Positions 19,175-28,234 are shown, numbered from the stretch's first letter. The stretch is 64,000 nt of DNA from Microvirgula aerodenitrificans DSM 15089 (GCF_000620105.1 NZ_JHVK01000002.1:248001-312000); one strand, 5' to 3'. Notes: generated by a model from the sequence alone, not told the origin. Program-made: numbers and translations.

Positions 19175-20634
19175 CATGGCGGCCCTTCGACGGCCGGCAC
19201 GGCGGCCACATGCATCGGCACCGGTCCGCCGGCCTGCCCGGCGGCATCGCGCGGGATCCACGCCCCCTGGCGACTGCCCAGCGCTGCGAAATCCGCCTGC
19301 CGGTACAGCAGGTCGAGCACACGTTGCACCGCATCACCGCTCAGGGTGTCGCGTGCCACCAGCAGCGCCGGCACCGCCAGTGTCGCCACTGCCTGCCGCT
19401 GCCCGTCATAGCTGTCGGCCGGAATGGAAAACGCCAGATACACCGGATTGTCCCGCCGCATCGCCTCGATCACCGCGTTGTCCAGGGGCAGCAGACGGAT
19501 GCGCTGGCTGCGCGCCAGCACGGCCAGATCGGCGGACGGCACCCCGATGGTGTGAATGATGGCATCGAGCCGGCCCGCGGCGAACAGGGTCAGCGCATCG
19601 CGCAACGCCATCGATTCGGCCTTCAGTCCATTGGCCGCGGTCAGGCCATGCCGGCGCAGCACTTCCACCACCGTCTGCCGGGCGCCGGAGTCGGTCGAAC
19701 CGATCGCCACCCGTCGCTGGCGCAGGTCGGCGATCCGGTACACGGGCAACCCGTCACGCACGATGACATGCACCGCCTCCGGATACAGCCGCGCCAGCAG
19801 GCGCAGCCCGCCATCCGGCCGCCGCCCGCTGAACACGCCCTCGCCCCTGGCGGCCGCCAGCAGCACGTCGGCCTGGACAATGGCGACGCCGACCGTCCCG
19901 TCATCCAGCAGTTCCAGGTTCGCCACGCTGCCACTGGTGGCGATATTGACCACTGCCGGTGCGCTGCCACGCACGGTCGCCATGGCCTCGCCGATGCGCC
20001 AGTATTCGCCGCCGCGTTCGCCGCTGGCCAGGGCAAGTCCCTGCTGCAGCCGGGCCAGCCGGTTCTCGATATTCTGCAGTGCGGAGCCCAGCTCCTCTTC
20101 GACAATGCGGTCCGATGCCGGTCGCGCCGGCCCGGACAGCGCATGTACGGCAGTCGACAGCGCATGGGTCAGCCGCTCGACGGTGTCGGGCGGTACCGGC
20201 CTGCCCGCTGGCGGCATGGCTCTCTCCGCCACCGGCGTGGCCACGACCTGCCAGCCCTTGCCGGCACGGCGATAGCTGATGCGGCCAAAGGCGCGCAGCG
20301 TATCGCCGGCCCAGTTGCCACCGGCGCGCACCCCGTACAGCCCGCGCGGACCGCAGCCGATCAGTTCGGCCAGCCGGGCCACATTGTGCGTCCGCCAGGC
20401 GCCGAAGTCGTATGGCTGGCCCAGCCGGAGCGCGACGCGAAAGTAGACCACCCGCTGCGCGGGAGCCATGCGGTCCGGCGCACTGCCCAGCCGGTCCAGC
20501 GTCTCTACCACCAGCCGCCGCTCGCCAAAGTCCCGGTCAAGCCGCTGCTGCAGATCGTGGACGAGTTGTGCCGGTGGCGGTGACGGCGAACAGCCGGCCA
20601 GCAGCAGGAGCAGAAGCAGGCAGACGGGTTTCAT
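19174..20634 (-). CDS. TAXI-family solute-binding lipoprotein with N-terminal extension
   Basis: 486 aa. The start MKPVCLLLLLLLAGC contains a lipobox (LAGC, C15), so the protein should be a lipid-anchored periplasmic protein. Residues about 198-480 read as a TAXI-type (TRAP-associated) binding domain: ALASGERGGEYWRIGEAM, then ATSGSVANLELL and VGVAIVQADV, then LYPEAVHVIV and RVAIGSTDSGARQT. Residues 16-197 are an extra region I do not recognise; TAXI proteins are normally about 320 aa. The ATG at 20634 overlaps the stop of the gltS-like gene (ATGA), so the two are translationally coupled, and no TRAP membrane subunits are nearby. It probably delivers substrate to the GltS-like carrier. Confidence 0.8.
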   Translation of the reverse strand: MKPVCLLLLLLLAGCSPSPPPAQLVHDLQQRLDRDFGERRLVVETLDRLGSAPDRMAPAQRVVYFRVALRLGQPYDFGAWRTHNVARLAELIGCGPRGLYGVRAGGNWAGDTLRAFGRISYRRAGKGWQVVATPVAERAMPPAGRPVPPDTVERLTHALSTAVHALSGPARPASDRIVEEELGSALQNIENRLARLQQGLALASGERGGEYWRIGEAMATVRGSAPAVVNIATSGSVANLELLDDGTVGVAIVQADVLLAAARGEGVFSGRRPDGGLRLLARLYPEAVHVIVRDGLPVYRIADLRQRRVAIGSTDSGARQTVVEVLRRHGLTAANGLKAESMALRDALTLFAAGRLDAIIHTIGVPSADLAVLARSQRIRLLPLDNAVIEAMRRDNPVYLAFSIPADSYDGQRQAVATLAVPALLVARDTLSGDAVQRVLDLLYRQADFAALGSRQGAWIPRDAAGQAGGPVPMHVAAVPAVEGPP

Positions 20635-21812
20635 GGCATCCGGAAGGCAGGCAGGGACAGAAAACCGGTCAGGACCAGCGCATTGACCAGGCTGACGCAG
20701 AACTCGCCAACCAGCGGCACGATCAGGAACGCCAGCGGCGACGGTCCGTAGTGGCGGGTGACCGCCTGGATGCCGGCCACGGCGGTCGCGGTCGATCCAA
20801 CCATGAATCCGCAGAAACCGGCCGACAGCACGGCTGCATCGTACTGCTGCCCCATGCAGCGAAAGCAGACCCGGATCGCGTAGAGGGTTGCCACGCCGGT
20901 CTGGATCACGACCATCAGCAGCAGCGGGAAGGTCAGCCCGAGCTGTGCCCAGCGCTGCAGTGACAGCATCGACAGGGCCAGGAACAGGGACAGAAACAGC
21001 GCTGACAACATCTCCAGCGTCGGCCCGTGCACGCGGAACAGATGCAGGCGCGGCCCGGTGTTGCGCAGCAGTACGCCGATCAGCAGACACCAGACGAAGG
21101 CCGGCACCTCGAAGGCGCGGTCGGCAAACTGCTGCGCCACAGCCGGGCCGCCCGCCACGCAGGCCAGCACCAGGGCCAGCGTGACCAGCACCCGCGCACC
21201 GTCGGGCCGCTCATGGTCGCCGGCGGCCGGGCTGGCACCTGGCAGCCGGTGGCGCTTCATCAGCCAGCGCGCCACCGGCCCGCCCGTCAGCCCGCCAACC
21301 AGCAGCCCGAATGTCGCCATGCTCATGGCCACTTCCTCGGCGCCCTGCAGATTGAACTGGTCAAGAAAGCGTTGCGCATACGCCTCGCCACTGCCGTAGC
21401 CGCCAACCAGGGTGATCGAGCCGGTCAGCAGCCCCATTGCCGGCGGCAGATCGAACACCCAGGCCAGGCCGAGCCCGATCAGGTTCTGCAGCAGCACGTA
21501 CGGCACGATCAGCGACAGGAACAGCAGCAGGCGCGGCCCGCCACGCCTCAGCAGCGTCCAGTCCGAGTCGAGCCCGACGGTAGAAAAAAAGGCCAGCAGC
21601 AAGGGCCCCCGCGCCGACGGATCCAGCACGATGCTGTGGCCTGAAACGGAAAAAAACAGGCTGACGAGCGCAACGAACACAATGCCGCCCGTTACCGGCT
21701 CCGGAATGTTGCAGCGGGCCAGAAGCCCGACACGACGGTTGATCGCCGCCCCCAGCAGCAGGATCAGCACGGCCATCAGCAGCGTTGTCACACTGTCCAG
21801 TTTCCACGACAT
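20631..21812 (-). CDS. GltS-type sodium/glutamate symporter-like carrier
   Basis: 393 aa, about ten hydrophobic helices. Family signatures include NIPEPVTGGIVF near helix 2, GLLTGSITLVGGYGSGEAYA in the first re-entrant region, and AGFCGFMVGSTATAVAGIQAVT in the second half. Classical GltS imports glutamate with sodium. Here the gene is coupled to a TAXI lipoprotein, so the pair may form a binding-protein-dependent secondary transporter whose substrate may not be glutamate. The ATG at 21812 is preceded by GGGGAGAG; the frame is open 19 codons further but without such a site. Confidence 0.88.
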   Translation of the reverse strand: MSWKLDSVTTLLMAVLILLLGAAINRRVGLLARCNIPEPVTGGIVFVALVSLFFSVSGHSIVLDPSARGPLLLAFFSTVGLDSDWTLLRRGGPRLLLFLSLIVPYVLLQNLIGLGLAWVFDLPPAMGLLTGSITLVGGYGSGEAYAQRFLDQFNLQGAEEVAMSMATFGLLVGGLTGGPVARWLMKRHRLPGASPAAGDHERPDGARVLVTLALVLACVAGGPAVAQQFADRAFEVPAFVWCLLIGVLLRNTGPRLHLFRVHGPTLEMLSALFLSLFLALSMLSLQRWAQLGLTFPLLLMVVIQTGVATLYAIRVCFRCMGQQYDAAVLSAGFCGFMVGSTATAVAGIQAVTRHYGPSPLAFLIVPLVGEFCVSLVNALVLTGFLSLPAFRMP

Positions 21813-22172
21813 TTGTCTCTCCCCTGCCACGCCAGCCCTGTCGTCCGGCCGTCGGCGACCGGATGCCATCGTCGTCGCCGGCCACCTCGCCCGGCGCTTT
21901 TTTCGCTTTAAGCCACCGGCCAGAACGAGGCAAGATCATGCCGGCGGACGGTCCGTGCGGCGCGCAGAAATGCACGCGCCAAACCCATGCCGCGAGTATG
22001 GAAAACCATGACGGGCCGGTCCGTTTTACCGGCGCGGCGCAGGGCGTACCGTTTGTCGGCCCGGGCATCGCAGCTGACGGCACGCGGATATTTTTACAGC
22101 GAGGGGACACACAAAGACGATCTGCCCGGCGAAGCGGGCGCCGGGCAGATCGCGGGATGGAGAAACCGGGGG
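21813..22172. other. Noncoding region between rmuC and the gltS-like gene
   Basis: 360 bp with no credible gene. The right end holds the rmuC terminator (22118-22152). Near the left end a weak minus-strand promoter for the gltS-like gene can be drawn (TTGCCT, 17 bases, TAAAGC, about 21914-21942). I see nothing else. Confidence 0.4.
22118..22152 (-). terminator. Terminator of rmuC
   Basis: Perfect 13-bp arms (22118-22130 and 22140-22152) around a 9-nt loop. The minus strand continues TCTTTGTG, a modest U-rich tail, 21 bases past the rmuC stop. Confidence 0.6.
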
Positions 22173-23678
22173 TCAGTCGTCGAGCGCGTCCGGTGTCGGC
22201 GCCGGCAGGTCGGCGCTCGCATCATCGGCCGCTTCCAGCAGCCCGGCCGGCAGCGTCTTGTTCGGCTTGACGCCCAGCTCGCGCAAGCGCTCGGCCTGGC
22301 GCACCAGATTGCCACGTCCGGCCACCAGCTTGTTGCGGGCGGCATCGTACGACTTCTGCGTCAGCGCCAGCCGGCGACCGACCTCGTCCAGATCGCCGAC
22401 GAAGCCGGCAAACTTGTCGTACAGCTGCCCGGCCTGGCGGGCGATATCCTGGGCATTGCGGGTCTGCTGCTCCTGCCGCCACAGGTTGGCGATGGTGCGC
22501 AGCGTTGCCAGCAGCGTGCTCGGGCTGACCAGCAGCACATTGCGCTGGTAGGCATCGGAGAACAGATTGCGGTCCGAGGTCACCGCCAGCATGAAGGCCG
22601 GTTCGACCGGCACGAACAGCAGCACGAAATCGAGCGATTTCAGCTGGTACAGGTCATGGTAGTTCTTGCCGGACAGCCCCTTGATATGGGCGTGCAGTGA
22701 ATCGAGATGCTGACGCAGCGCCAGCGCACGGCCGGCATCATCGTCGGCCTCGGTATAGCGCAGGTAGGCGTTCAGGCTGACCTTGCTGTCGATGACGATC
22801 TGCTTGCCTTCCGGCAGTTGCAGGATCACGTCGGGCTGGTGGCGGCTGCCATCCTCGCGATTGAAGCTTTCCTGGATGGTGTATTCCTCGCCCCGGCGCA
22901 GCCCGGACGACTCCAGCACGCTTTCCAGCACCACTTCGCCCCAGTTGCCCTGGGTCTTGTTGCCGCCCTTCAGCGCACGGGTCAGGTTGACCGCATCCTC
23001 GCTGATCTGCCGGTTCAGATCGGCCAGCCGCATCACTTCCTGCTGCAGCGAGAAGCGCTCCTTCGATTCGCGCGCATAGCTGTCGCTGACCTGCTTCTGG
23101 AACTCGCCGAGCTTGTCCTTCAGCGGGCCGAGCAAGGCGCCGATGTTCTGCTGGTTCTGCTCGGTAAAGCGACGCGACTTTTCCTCCAGCAACTCGTTGG
23201 CCAGATTCTTGAACTGCTCGCCCATCTGCGAGCGGGCATCGTTCAGCGTCTGCAGTTTGTCGTCGTGCGCATTGCGCTCGCCTTCCAGCCGGGTCCGCAA
23301 TTCGCTGAGTTCGGCCATCAGCCGGGCGACATCCTGCTCGCGGGTCGCCCGGGCCTGCTCGGCCGCGACCCGCTGCGCTTCCAGCTGCGGCAGCCGCGAT
23401 GCCCGCTCGACCAGCTGCGCATGCTCGATGCGCAGGGTGTCGATTACCGCCTGGCTGGCGGCCAGATCCTCGTCACGGTTCAGCAGCGCCTCGCGCAGAC
23501 GTGCGCATTCGGCCTCGCGCGACGTCACCCGCTCGCGGGCAGCGGCCAGTTCGGCCACGAAGTCGGCCTCCTGTTCGGCCAGCGCCTGGGCGGTGCGGCT
23601 GCGCAGGGTCAGGAAAACCGGCACTGCGCCCAGCAGCGCGGCGAGAAGGGCTATCAGCAGAACGGAAACGGCAGACAT
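22173..23678 (-). CDS. rmuC: RmuC family DNA recombination protein
   Basis: 501 aa. An N-terminal membrane helix (about 3-25) is followed by a long coiled coil (about 30-200, rich in E, A, R and L heptads) and the RmuC domain (about 220-450). Family phrases are NWGEVVLESVLESSGLRRG, then ILQLPEGKQIVIDSKVSL, FVPVEPAFMLA, and LVSPSTLLATLRTIANLW. RmuC limits inversions at short inverted repeats in E. coli, and the domain has a nuclease-like fold; its biochemical action is not settled. The ATG at 23678 puts the membrane helix at the N-terminus; an ATG eight codons upstream is possible. Confidence 0.93.
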   Translation of the reverse strand: MSAVSVLLIALLAALLGAVPVFLTLRSRTAQALAEQEADFVAELAAARERVTSREAECARLREALLNRDEDLAASQAVIDTLRIEHAQLVERASRLPQLEAQRVAAEQARATREQDVARLMAELSELRTRLEGERNAHDDKLQTLNDARSQMGEQFKNLANELLEEKSRRFTEQNQQNIGALLGPLKDKLGEFQKQVSDSYARESKERFSLQQEVMRLADLNRQISEDAVNLTRALKGGNKTQGNWGEVVLESVLESSGLRRGEEYTIQESFNREDGSRHQPDVILQLPEGKQIVIDSKVSLNAYLRYTEADDDAGRALALRQHLDSLHAHIKGLSGKNYHDLYQLKSLDFVLLFVPVEPAFMLAVTSDRNLFSDAYQRNVLLVSPSTLLATLRTIANLWRQEQQTRNAQDIARQAGQLYDKFAGFVGDLDEVGRRLALTQKSYDAARNKLVAGRGNLVRQAERLRELGVKPNKTLPAGLLEAADDASADLPAPTPDALDD

Positions 23679-24028
23679 CGGACGATCGGGCGGCAGGAAC
23701 AAGGCGCCAGCCTAGCATGACCGGCCGCACTGCGGCGCACCGGCCCGACCGTTTATGTTGCATTGCCGCAAGCGCCATGGCCGGCCGGGGAGGATTGCCG
23801 GCCCGGCCTGATGCAGGATCACTGAAATATCCTTCCGGCCACGCCGATGGCGAGGGGATCGACCGGCCAGCCGTTCAGGAAAAACCGCCTGATAAATCAT
23901 GCTAGTATCGCCGCTGTCCCCCCTGATCCCGTCGCGCTTTCATTCATGCCGTATTTTTGTCGGGCAATCTGCCTGGCACGGCTGGCGGGGTTGATTCGTT
24001 TCACTTCCATCGGGAATGGTTTTTCCAG
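23679..24028. other. Noncoding region between rmuC and the first L,D-transpeptidase gene
   Basis: 350 bp between divergent genes, so it must hold both promoters. A TAGTAT at 23903-23908 is the best -10-like element for the plus-strand gene, but without a clear -35. No gene, RNA or repeat is evident. Confidence 0.4.
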
Positions 24029-25129
24029 ATGACGTCTTGCCTCATTGCTGCCCCCCGCCGCTGCACGCGGTCCTTTCCCCGCCGGGCCCTGGCCCTGTCC
24101 GCCATCGCCGCGCTGTCACTGACCGCCGTGGTGCCAGCCCATGCCGCACGCGCGACGCCGGCCACCCGGGCCGAGCCGACACCGGTCGAAGCGCTGAAGC
24201 CGGGCCAGTTCCTGTGGCATCCGGAATTCTCGCCGGACGGTCCGGTCACCATCGTTGTCAGCCTCGACGAGCAGCGTGCCTATGTGTATCGCAACGGCAT
24301 CAGCATCGGCGTGTCGACCGTCAGCACCGGCAAGCCGGGCAAGGACACGCCGACCGGCGTGTTCACCATCCTGCAGAAAAAAGTGACCCACAGTTCCAGC
24401 CTGTACAACAGCGCACCGATGCCGTACATGCAGCGACTGACCTGGGACGGCATTGCCATGCATGCCGGCAACCTGCCCGGCTATCCGGCCTCGCACGGCT
24501 GCATCCGCCTGCCGATGGATTTCGCCAGGGCGCTGTTCAGCGTCACCGGCTTCCAGTCGACCACGGTCATCATCGCCAACACCCGGTCGGCGCCGAGCAA
24601 TATCGGCAGCCCGGGCTGGCTGGCACCGACCGTGGTCGACGGCAAGCCGGTCGCACCGAACGAGGGGCGCGAGTTCTGGAATGATCCCGACCCGGCTTCC
24701 GGCACGCTGTCTCTGCTGGTCAGCCGTGCCGACCAGCGCCTGTACGCCTATCGCAACGGCCAGCAGGTCGGCGAGGCCGTCGTCGGCTTCGACGACAGTA
24801 CCGGCAGCGGCAACACTTCGGTCTTCACCCTGCTGAACCAGCCGACACCGGGCATGTCCCTCGGCGAGGCCGCGCAGGCCCTGCGCTGGTCCACGGTCAG
24901 CGTCGGCGCGCCGGCGCGCGGCGACACCCCGGCCGCCGTGCTCGGCACCGTCCATGTGCCCGAAGCGCTGGCCAGCAGGATCCTGTCCACCCTCGGCACC
25001 GGCAGCACGCTGATCGTGACCGACTGGCCGGCTTCCCGCGACAGCGGACGCGGCCAGGACATGACCGTCATCACCACCGATGAAGTCGAGGAGAGCCCGG
25101 CCGCCGCCACGCCGGTTCCCACCCGCTGA
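24029..25129 (+). CDS. L,D-transpeptidase (YkuD) with a degenerate second repeat
   Basis: 366 aa. A basic N-terminus and hydrophobic stretch ending PAHA (about residue 39) look like a signal peptide, so it should act on peptidoglycan in the periplasm. The YkuD domain (about 72-195) carries H145 and the signature SHGCIR with nucleophile C158, so it should form or exchange 3-3 peptide crosslinks or attach proteins. Residues about 228-345 repeat the opening of the domain: SLLVSRADQRLYAYRNGQQVG echoes TIVVSLDEQRAYVYRNGISIG. That part lacks the His and Cys motif, so it looks like a decayed duplication. A terminator-like hairpin follows. Confidence 0.85.
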   Translation: MTSCLIAAPRRCTRSFPRRALALSAIAALSLTAVVPAHAARATPATRAEPTPVEALKPGQFLWHPEFSPDGPVTIVVSLDEQRAYVYRNGISIGVSTVSTGKPGKDTPTGVFTILQKKVTHSSSLYNSAPMPYMQRLTWDGIAMHAGNLPGYPASHGCIRLPMDFARALFSVTGFQSTTVIIANTRSAPSNIGSPGWLAPTVVDGKPVAPNEGREFWNDPDPASGTLSLLVSRADQRLYAYRNGQQVGEAVVGFDDSTGSGNTSVFTLLNQPTPGMSLGEAAQALRWSTVSVGAPARGDTPAAVLGTVHVPEALASRILSTLGTGSTLIVTDWPASRDSGRGQDMTVITTDEVEESPAAATPVPTR

Positions 25130-25140
25130 TTCCATCCAGT

Positions 25141-25170
25141 CCGCCCCCTGAACCGGGTGCGGTTTTTTTT
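25141..25170 (+). terminator. Terminator between the two L,D-transpeptidase genes
   Basis: CCGCCCC pairs with GGTGCGG with one mismatch across an 8-nt loop, and eight T follow. It lies 27 bases before the next start and may be partial, tuning read-through. Confidence 0.6.
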
Positions 25171-25196
25171 CTGGCTTTTTCTGGAGCGTTGCCAAC

Positions 25197-25913
25197 ATGA
25201 CGCTGAGTCGTTGCAAGAAAACCCTGTTGTCCCTGGCCGGCATGGCCTCATTGCTGCTGCTGCCGCTGCAGGCCTCCGCCGGCGGCCTGCCGACGCCCGA
25301 GCAGTTGCAGCAACTGGCGCCGGACATCAGCCTGAACGTGCTGCAACTGGCCATGGGCGCGGTCAAGTGCGCGAATGCCACCCTGGGCGACAAGGAGAAC
25401 TTCCTGACCGTCATCGACTTTTCCCGCCCGTCACGCGAAAAGCGGCTGTGGGTGTTCGACCTGCGCGCCATGCGGCTGGTATTCGATGAATGGGTCACCC
25501 ACGGCAAGAACAGCGGCGGCGACGTCGCCACCGACTTCTCCAACCAGCCGAACAGCTACCAGACCTCGCTCGGGCTGTACCGCACCGGGGAAACCTACTA
25601 CGGCAAGCACGGCAAGTCGCTGCGGCTGGCCGGTCTCGAACAGGGCATCAACAGCAACAGCGAAGCGCGCGGCATCGTCATCCACTCGGCCTCCTATGCC
25701 GATCCGAGCGTGATCCCCAGCCTCGGCCGCCTCGGCCGCAGCGAGGGCTGCCCGGCCGTACGCCCGGCCGTGGCCCAGCCGCTGATCGACACGCTGCAGC
25801 AGGGCAGCTATGTCTTCGCCTACTACCCGTCGCAGCAGTGGATCAACAGTTCGCGCTTTCTGAACAACGACTACTGCCCGGCCGGTCGCGGCACGCAGCG
25901 CGCGGCGCTATAG
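25197..25913 (+). CDS. Murein L,D-transpeptidase family protein (YkuD_2 type)
   Basis: 238 aa. Signal peptide ending ASAG at about residue 29. The core (about 65-215) has the alternative YkuD_2 layout: VIDFSRPSREKRLWVFDL, then SLGLYRTGETYYGKHGKSL, GIVIHSA with the catalytic histidine, and LGRLGRSEGCPAV with the cysteine, in place of the classical SHGCxR. These proteins are exported and presumed to act on the cell wall. It follows another L,D-transpeptidase of a different subfamily on the same strand, so the two may share transcription. No transmembrane segment other than the signal peptide is seen. Confidence 0.85.
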   Translation: MTLSRCKKTLLSLAGMASLLLLPLQASAGGLPTPEQLQQLAPDISLNVLQLAMGAVKCANATLGDKENFLTVIDFSRPSREKRLWVFDLRAMRLVFDEWVTHGKNSGGDVATDFSNQPNSYQTSLGLYRTGETYYGKHGKSLRLAGLEQGINSNSEARGIVIHSASYADPSVIPSLGRLGRSEGCPAVRPAVAQPLIDTLQQGSYVFAYYPSQQWINSSRFLNNDYCPAGRGTQRAAL

Positions 25914-25984
25914 GAAGGTCGGTACCGGGGGCAGGGAGATGGGCCGGGGGCTGCGCAAGCCACTGCCCCTGACCTGCCGCCGGC

Positions 25985-26022
25985 GCAAAAAAGAAAGCCA
26001 ACCCCGTGCAGAGGTTGGCTTT
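25985..26022 (-). terminator. Terminator of the tRNA gene
   Basis: On the minus strand, arms AAAGCCAACC and GGTTGGCTTT (26013-26022 with 25994-26003) are followed by CTTTTTT. This is a strong Rho-independent signal 7 bases past the encoded CCA. Confidence 0.85.
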
Positions 26023-26028
26023 GCTGTC

Positions 26029-26311
26029 TGGTGGGCCCCCCGAGAGTCGAACTCGGCACCAACGGATTCTGGTTTGTGTGACTTTCGCCACTCCCCGGAC
26101 TATGCCTTCACCATAGCTTTCGCCTTAGGTGGGTGCCGTCTAGTCTCTACACCTTCAACAGGACTTTCGACCTGAAGCTTGGCTCGGCATTGCCATACGC
26201 ATCGCTGCGCTTAGGTTTCACCGAATTTGACACCATCCCATGCGCAGTTTCCACGCGCATGGCACAAATTTTATGAGTCCGCTGCTCTAACCAGGCATGA
26301 GCTAGAGGCCC
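26029..26311 (-). tRNA. ileX: tRNA-Ile(CAU), split by a group I intron
   Basis: The exons are 26273-26311 (39 nt) and 26029-26068 (40 nt). Joined, they fold into a complete cloverleaf. The acceptor GGGCCTC pairs with GGGGCCC with one T-G wobble. The D arm is GCTC/GAGC. The anticodon stem GCGGA/TCCGT encloses CTCATAA. The T arm is CCGAG/CTCGG around TTCGACT, and A73 is followed by encoded CCA. The anticodon is CAT. C4-G69 and C5-G68 are the determinants that TilS uses to pick tRNA-Ile2 over tRNA-Met, so C34 should be converted to lysidine and the tRNA should read AUA. The intron sits directly after the anticodon, between positions 36 and 37. Confidence 0.93.
26069..26272 (-). ncRNA. Self-splicing group I intron in tRNA-Ile
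   Basis: 204 nt, no open reading frame. It closely resembles the Azoarcus tRNA-Ile intron as I remember it. The internal guide GTG at intron positions 8-10 pairs with the exon CAT, giving the U-G wobble at the 5' splice site. P2 is CCATGCGC/GCGCATGG. The conserved core AGACTAGACGGCACCCACC (26128-26146) spans the P7/P3 strands. P9 is GTGGC/GTCAC with a GAAA loop. The last intron base is G (26069) after ACAAACCA, as group I introns require. It must splice for a functional tRNA to form. No homing endonuclease is present. Confidence 0.93.
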
Positions 26312-26411
26312 GAAAACCGGATGGCCCGGCATCAAGCCGGGCACGGCGTGATTCTAGCATACGTGTCGGCAACATGCGTTTCGCGCGGGCCGGTGGCATG
26401 CGCCATCCGCA

Positions 26412-27986
26412 TCAGGTACGGAAATGCCCGACCAGTTGCTGCAAATCGGTCCCCAGCCGCGCCAGTTCGACGCTGGAAGTGGCAATCTCGACACTGGCCT
26501 GCGCCGACTGGTCGGTGGTTTCGCGCACGTTCAGGACGCTGCGGTTGACCTCCTCGGCCACACAGCTCTGCTGTTCTGCCGCGGTGGCAATCTGCGTGCT
26601 CATCAACTGGATGTCGGCCACCTGGCGGGTGATCGTCGTCAGGGCCTCGCCGGTATTGCGCACGCCATCCACCGTGGCCCGGGTCTGGGCCACGCTGGCC
26701 TGCATCATGCGCGCGCTTTCCTCGGTAATGTGCTGCAACCCGGTGATCAGCGCATCGATCTCCTCCGAAGACTGCTGGGTGCGCAGCGCCAGCTTGCGCA
26801 CCTCGTCGGCAACCACGGCAATGCCGCGGCCGGCCTCGCCGGCCCGCGCGGCTTCGATGGTTGCATTCAGCGCCAGCAGATTGGTCTGTCCGGCCACTTC
26901 CTTGATCACCTCGAGCACGCCGGCAATGCGTTCGCTCTCACGGTGCAAGCGGGTCAGTGACGCGGCCGACTGGCCGACCTCGCCGGCCAGTGCCTCGATC
27001 TGCGTGACCGCCTGCCGCGATACGGCCAGCGCGCTGCAGGCCTCGTCATCGGCCTGACGGGCAGCCAGCGCGGCCTCCTCGGCGCTGCGCGCCACCTCGC
27101 GCACGCTGGCGGTCATCTGGCCCATGGCCGTCGCCACCATGCCGGTTTCGTTCTTCTGGCTGTCGATGCCGGCCCGGGTCTGGCTGGTGATGGTGGCCAG
27201 CTGGGTGGCGGACGCTGCAAGCTGGTGCGAGCCGCCCCGAATCTGGCCGATGACCTCGCGCAGCCGGTCGTTCATGTGCCCGATGGCGCGCAGCAACTGC
27301 CCGAGTTCGTCCGTGCGCCGGCTGTGCAGCTCCACCGTCAGGTCACCACTGGCGATGCGCTCGGCGGCCAGCAGCGTCTGCTGCAGCGGCCGGGTAATCT
27401 GGCGTCCGATAAGCCAGGCGATCAGTCCGCCCAGCAGCAGGGCCAGCGCGGTAACGGCAAGCAGCACGATCTGCACCTGATGCACGCTGACGGCGGCCCG
27501 CGCTTCTTCGGCCAGATACAGCGTGTTGATATCGGCCTGCAACGTCGACAACAGCGCATTCGGCCGGATGACCGCCTGCGGACCGGCACCGGTCGCATCC
27601 AGAGCGCGCTGGCGGGCGTCGACATAGCGGTCGAGGGCGCCGCGCAGGTGATCGATCGCCGCCAGGTCTTCCCGTGGCCAGCTGCCGTTGTCGATCTCCG
27701 CCCTCACCGCCATCAGGGCCTGGCGCAGGGTCTGCACATGCTTGTCCTGGGCCGCGCGCCGGGCCGGATCCGCCGTCAGCGCATAGGCGTAGTTGGCTTC
27801 CCGCGCGTAAACGGTCTCGTCGAACAGCGCACCAAGCCGGTTGATGCGTGTCAGCGACTGCCCGTCACTGCGCAATCCGTACAGCCCGGTCAGGGCCAGC
27901 AACACGGCCAGTGCCAGCAGCAGGCCAAAGCCCAGTGCCAGCTTGCGGCTTACGGTCAGGTTTTCCAGCGAGAATCTGCCAGCCAT
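26412..27986 (-). CDS. Methyl-accepting chemotaxis protein
   Basis: 524 aa chemoreceptor. A first membrane helix (about 15-36) and a second (about 178-203) bracket a periplasmic four-helix-type sensor of about 140 residues. A HAMP linker follows ([22 protein letters not shown], split here for reading: RQITRPLQQ then GDLTVE), then the long cytoplasmic coiled coil. The hairpin tip is conserved: [16 protein letters not shown] and [19 protein letters not shown], the CheA/CheW contact. There is no C-terminal receptor-tether pentapeptide. The ligand cannot be told from the sensor. The frame is open 75 codons upstream, but the ATG at 27986 places the first helix normally. It stands alone, between the tRNA and rpoD. 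Confidence 0.93.
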   Translation of the reverse strand: MAGRFSLENLTVSRKLALGFGLLLALAVLLALTGLYGLRSDGQSLTRINRLGALFDETVYAREANYAYALTADPARRAAQDKHVQTLRQALMAVRAEIDNGSWPREDLAAIDHLRGALDRYVDARQRALDATGAGPQAVIRPNALLSTLQADINTLYLAEEARAAVSVHQVQIVLLAVTALALLLGGLIAWLIGRQITRPLQQTLLAAERIASGDLTVELHSRRTDELGQLLRAIGHMNDRLREVIGQIRGGSHQLAASATQLATITSQTRAGIDSQKNETGMVATAMGQMTASVREVARSAEEAALAARQADDEACSALAVSRQAVTQIEALAGEVGQSAASLTRLHRESERIAGVLEVIKEVAGQTNLLALNATIEAARAGEAGRGIAVVADEVRKLALRTQQSSEEIDALITGLQHITEESARMMQASVAQTRATVDGVRNTGEALTTITRQVADIQLMSTQIATAAEQQSCVAEEVNRSVLNVRETTDQSAQASVEIATSSVELARLGTDLQQLVGHFRT

Positions 27987-28234
27987 GTCGACATGCTCAC
28001 TTTGCAAAAAAATTACAATATTTGCATAGTTTGGTGAGTAATGCCTTGATTGAAAAGTCAATAATCCTGACCGGATTACCGAGGAAACCCGCCTGCGCGC
28101 CGTGGCATCAGGGCATTCCCGTGTCCGCGCCCCCGGGCAGACATGAATGAAACAGGGGATTGCCGTGTGTCGGCAATCCCCTGTTTCCGTGTGCAGCATG
28201 GCGACGGCCATGCCGACCGCCGCCCCGGCCCGCC

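Noticed and set aside
17352-19337. 661-codon open frame antisense to lldP
   Set aside because: Histidine/glutamine/arginine-rich low-complexity translation; the permease on the plus strand explains the region.
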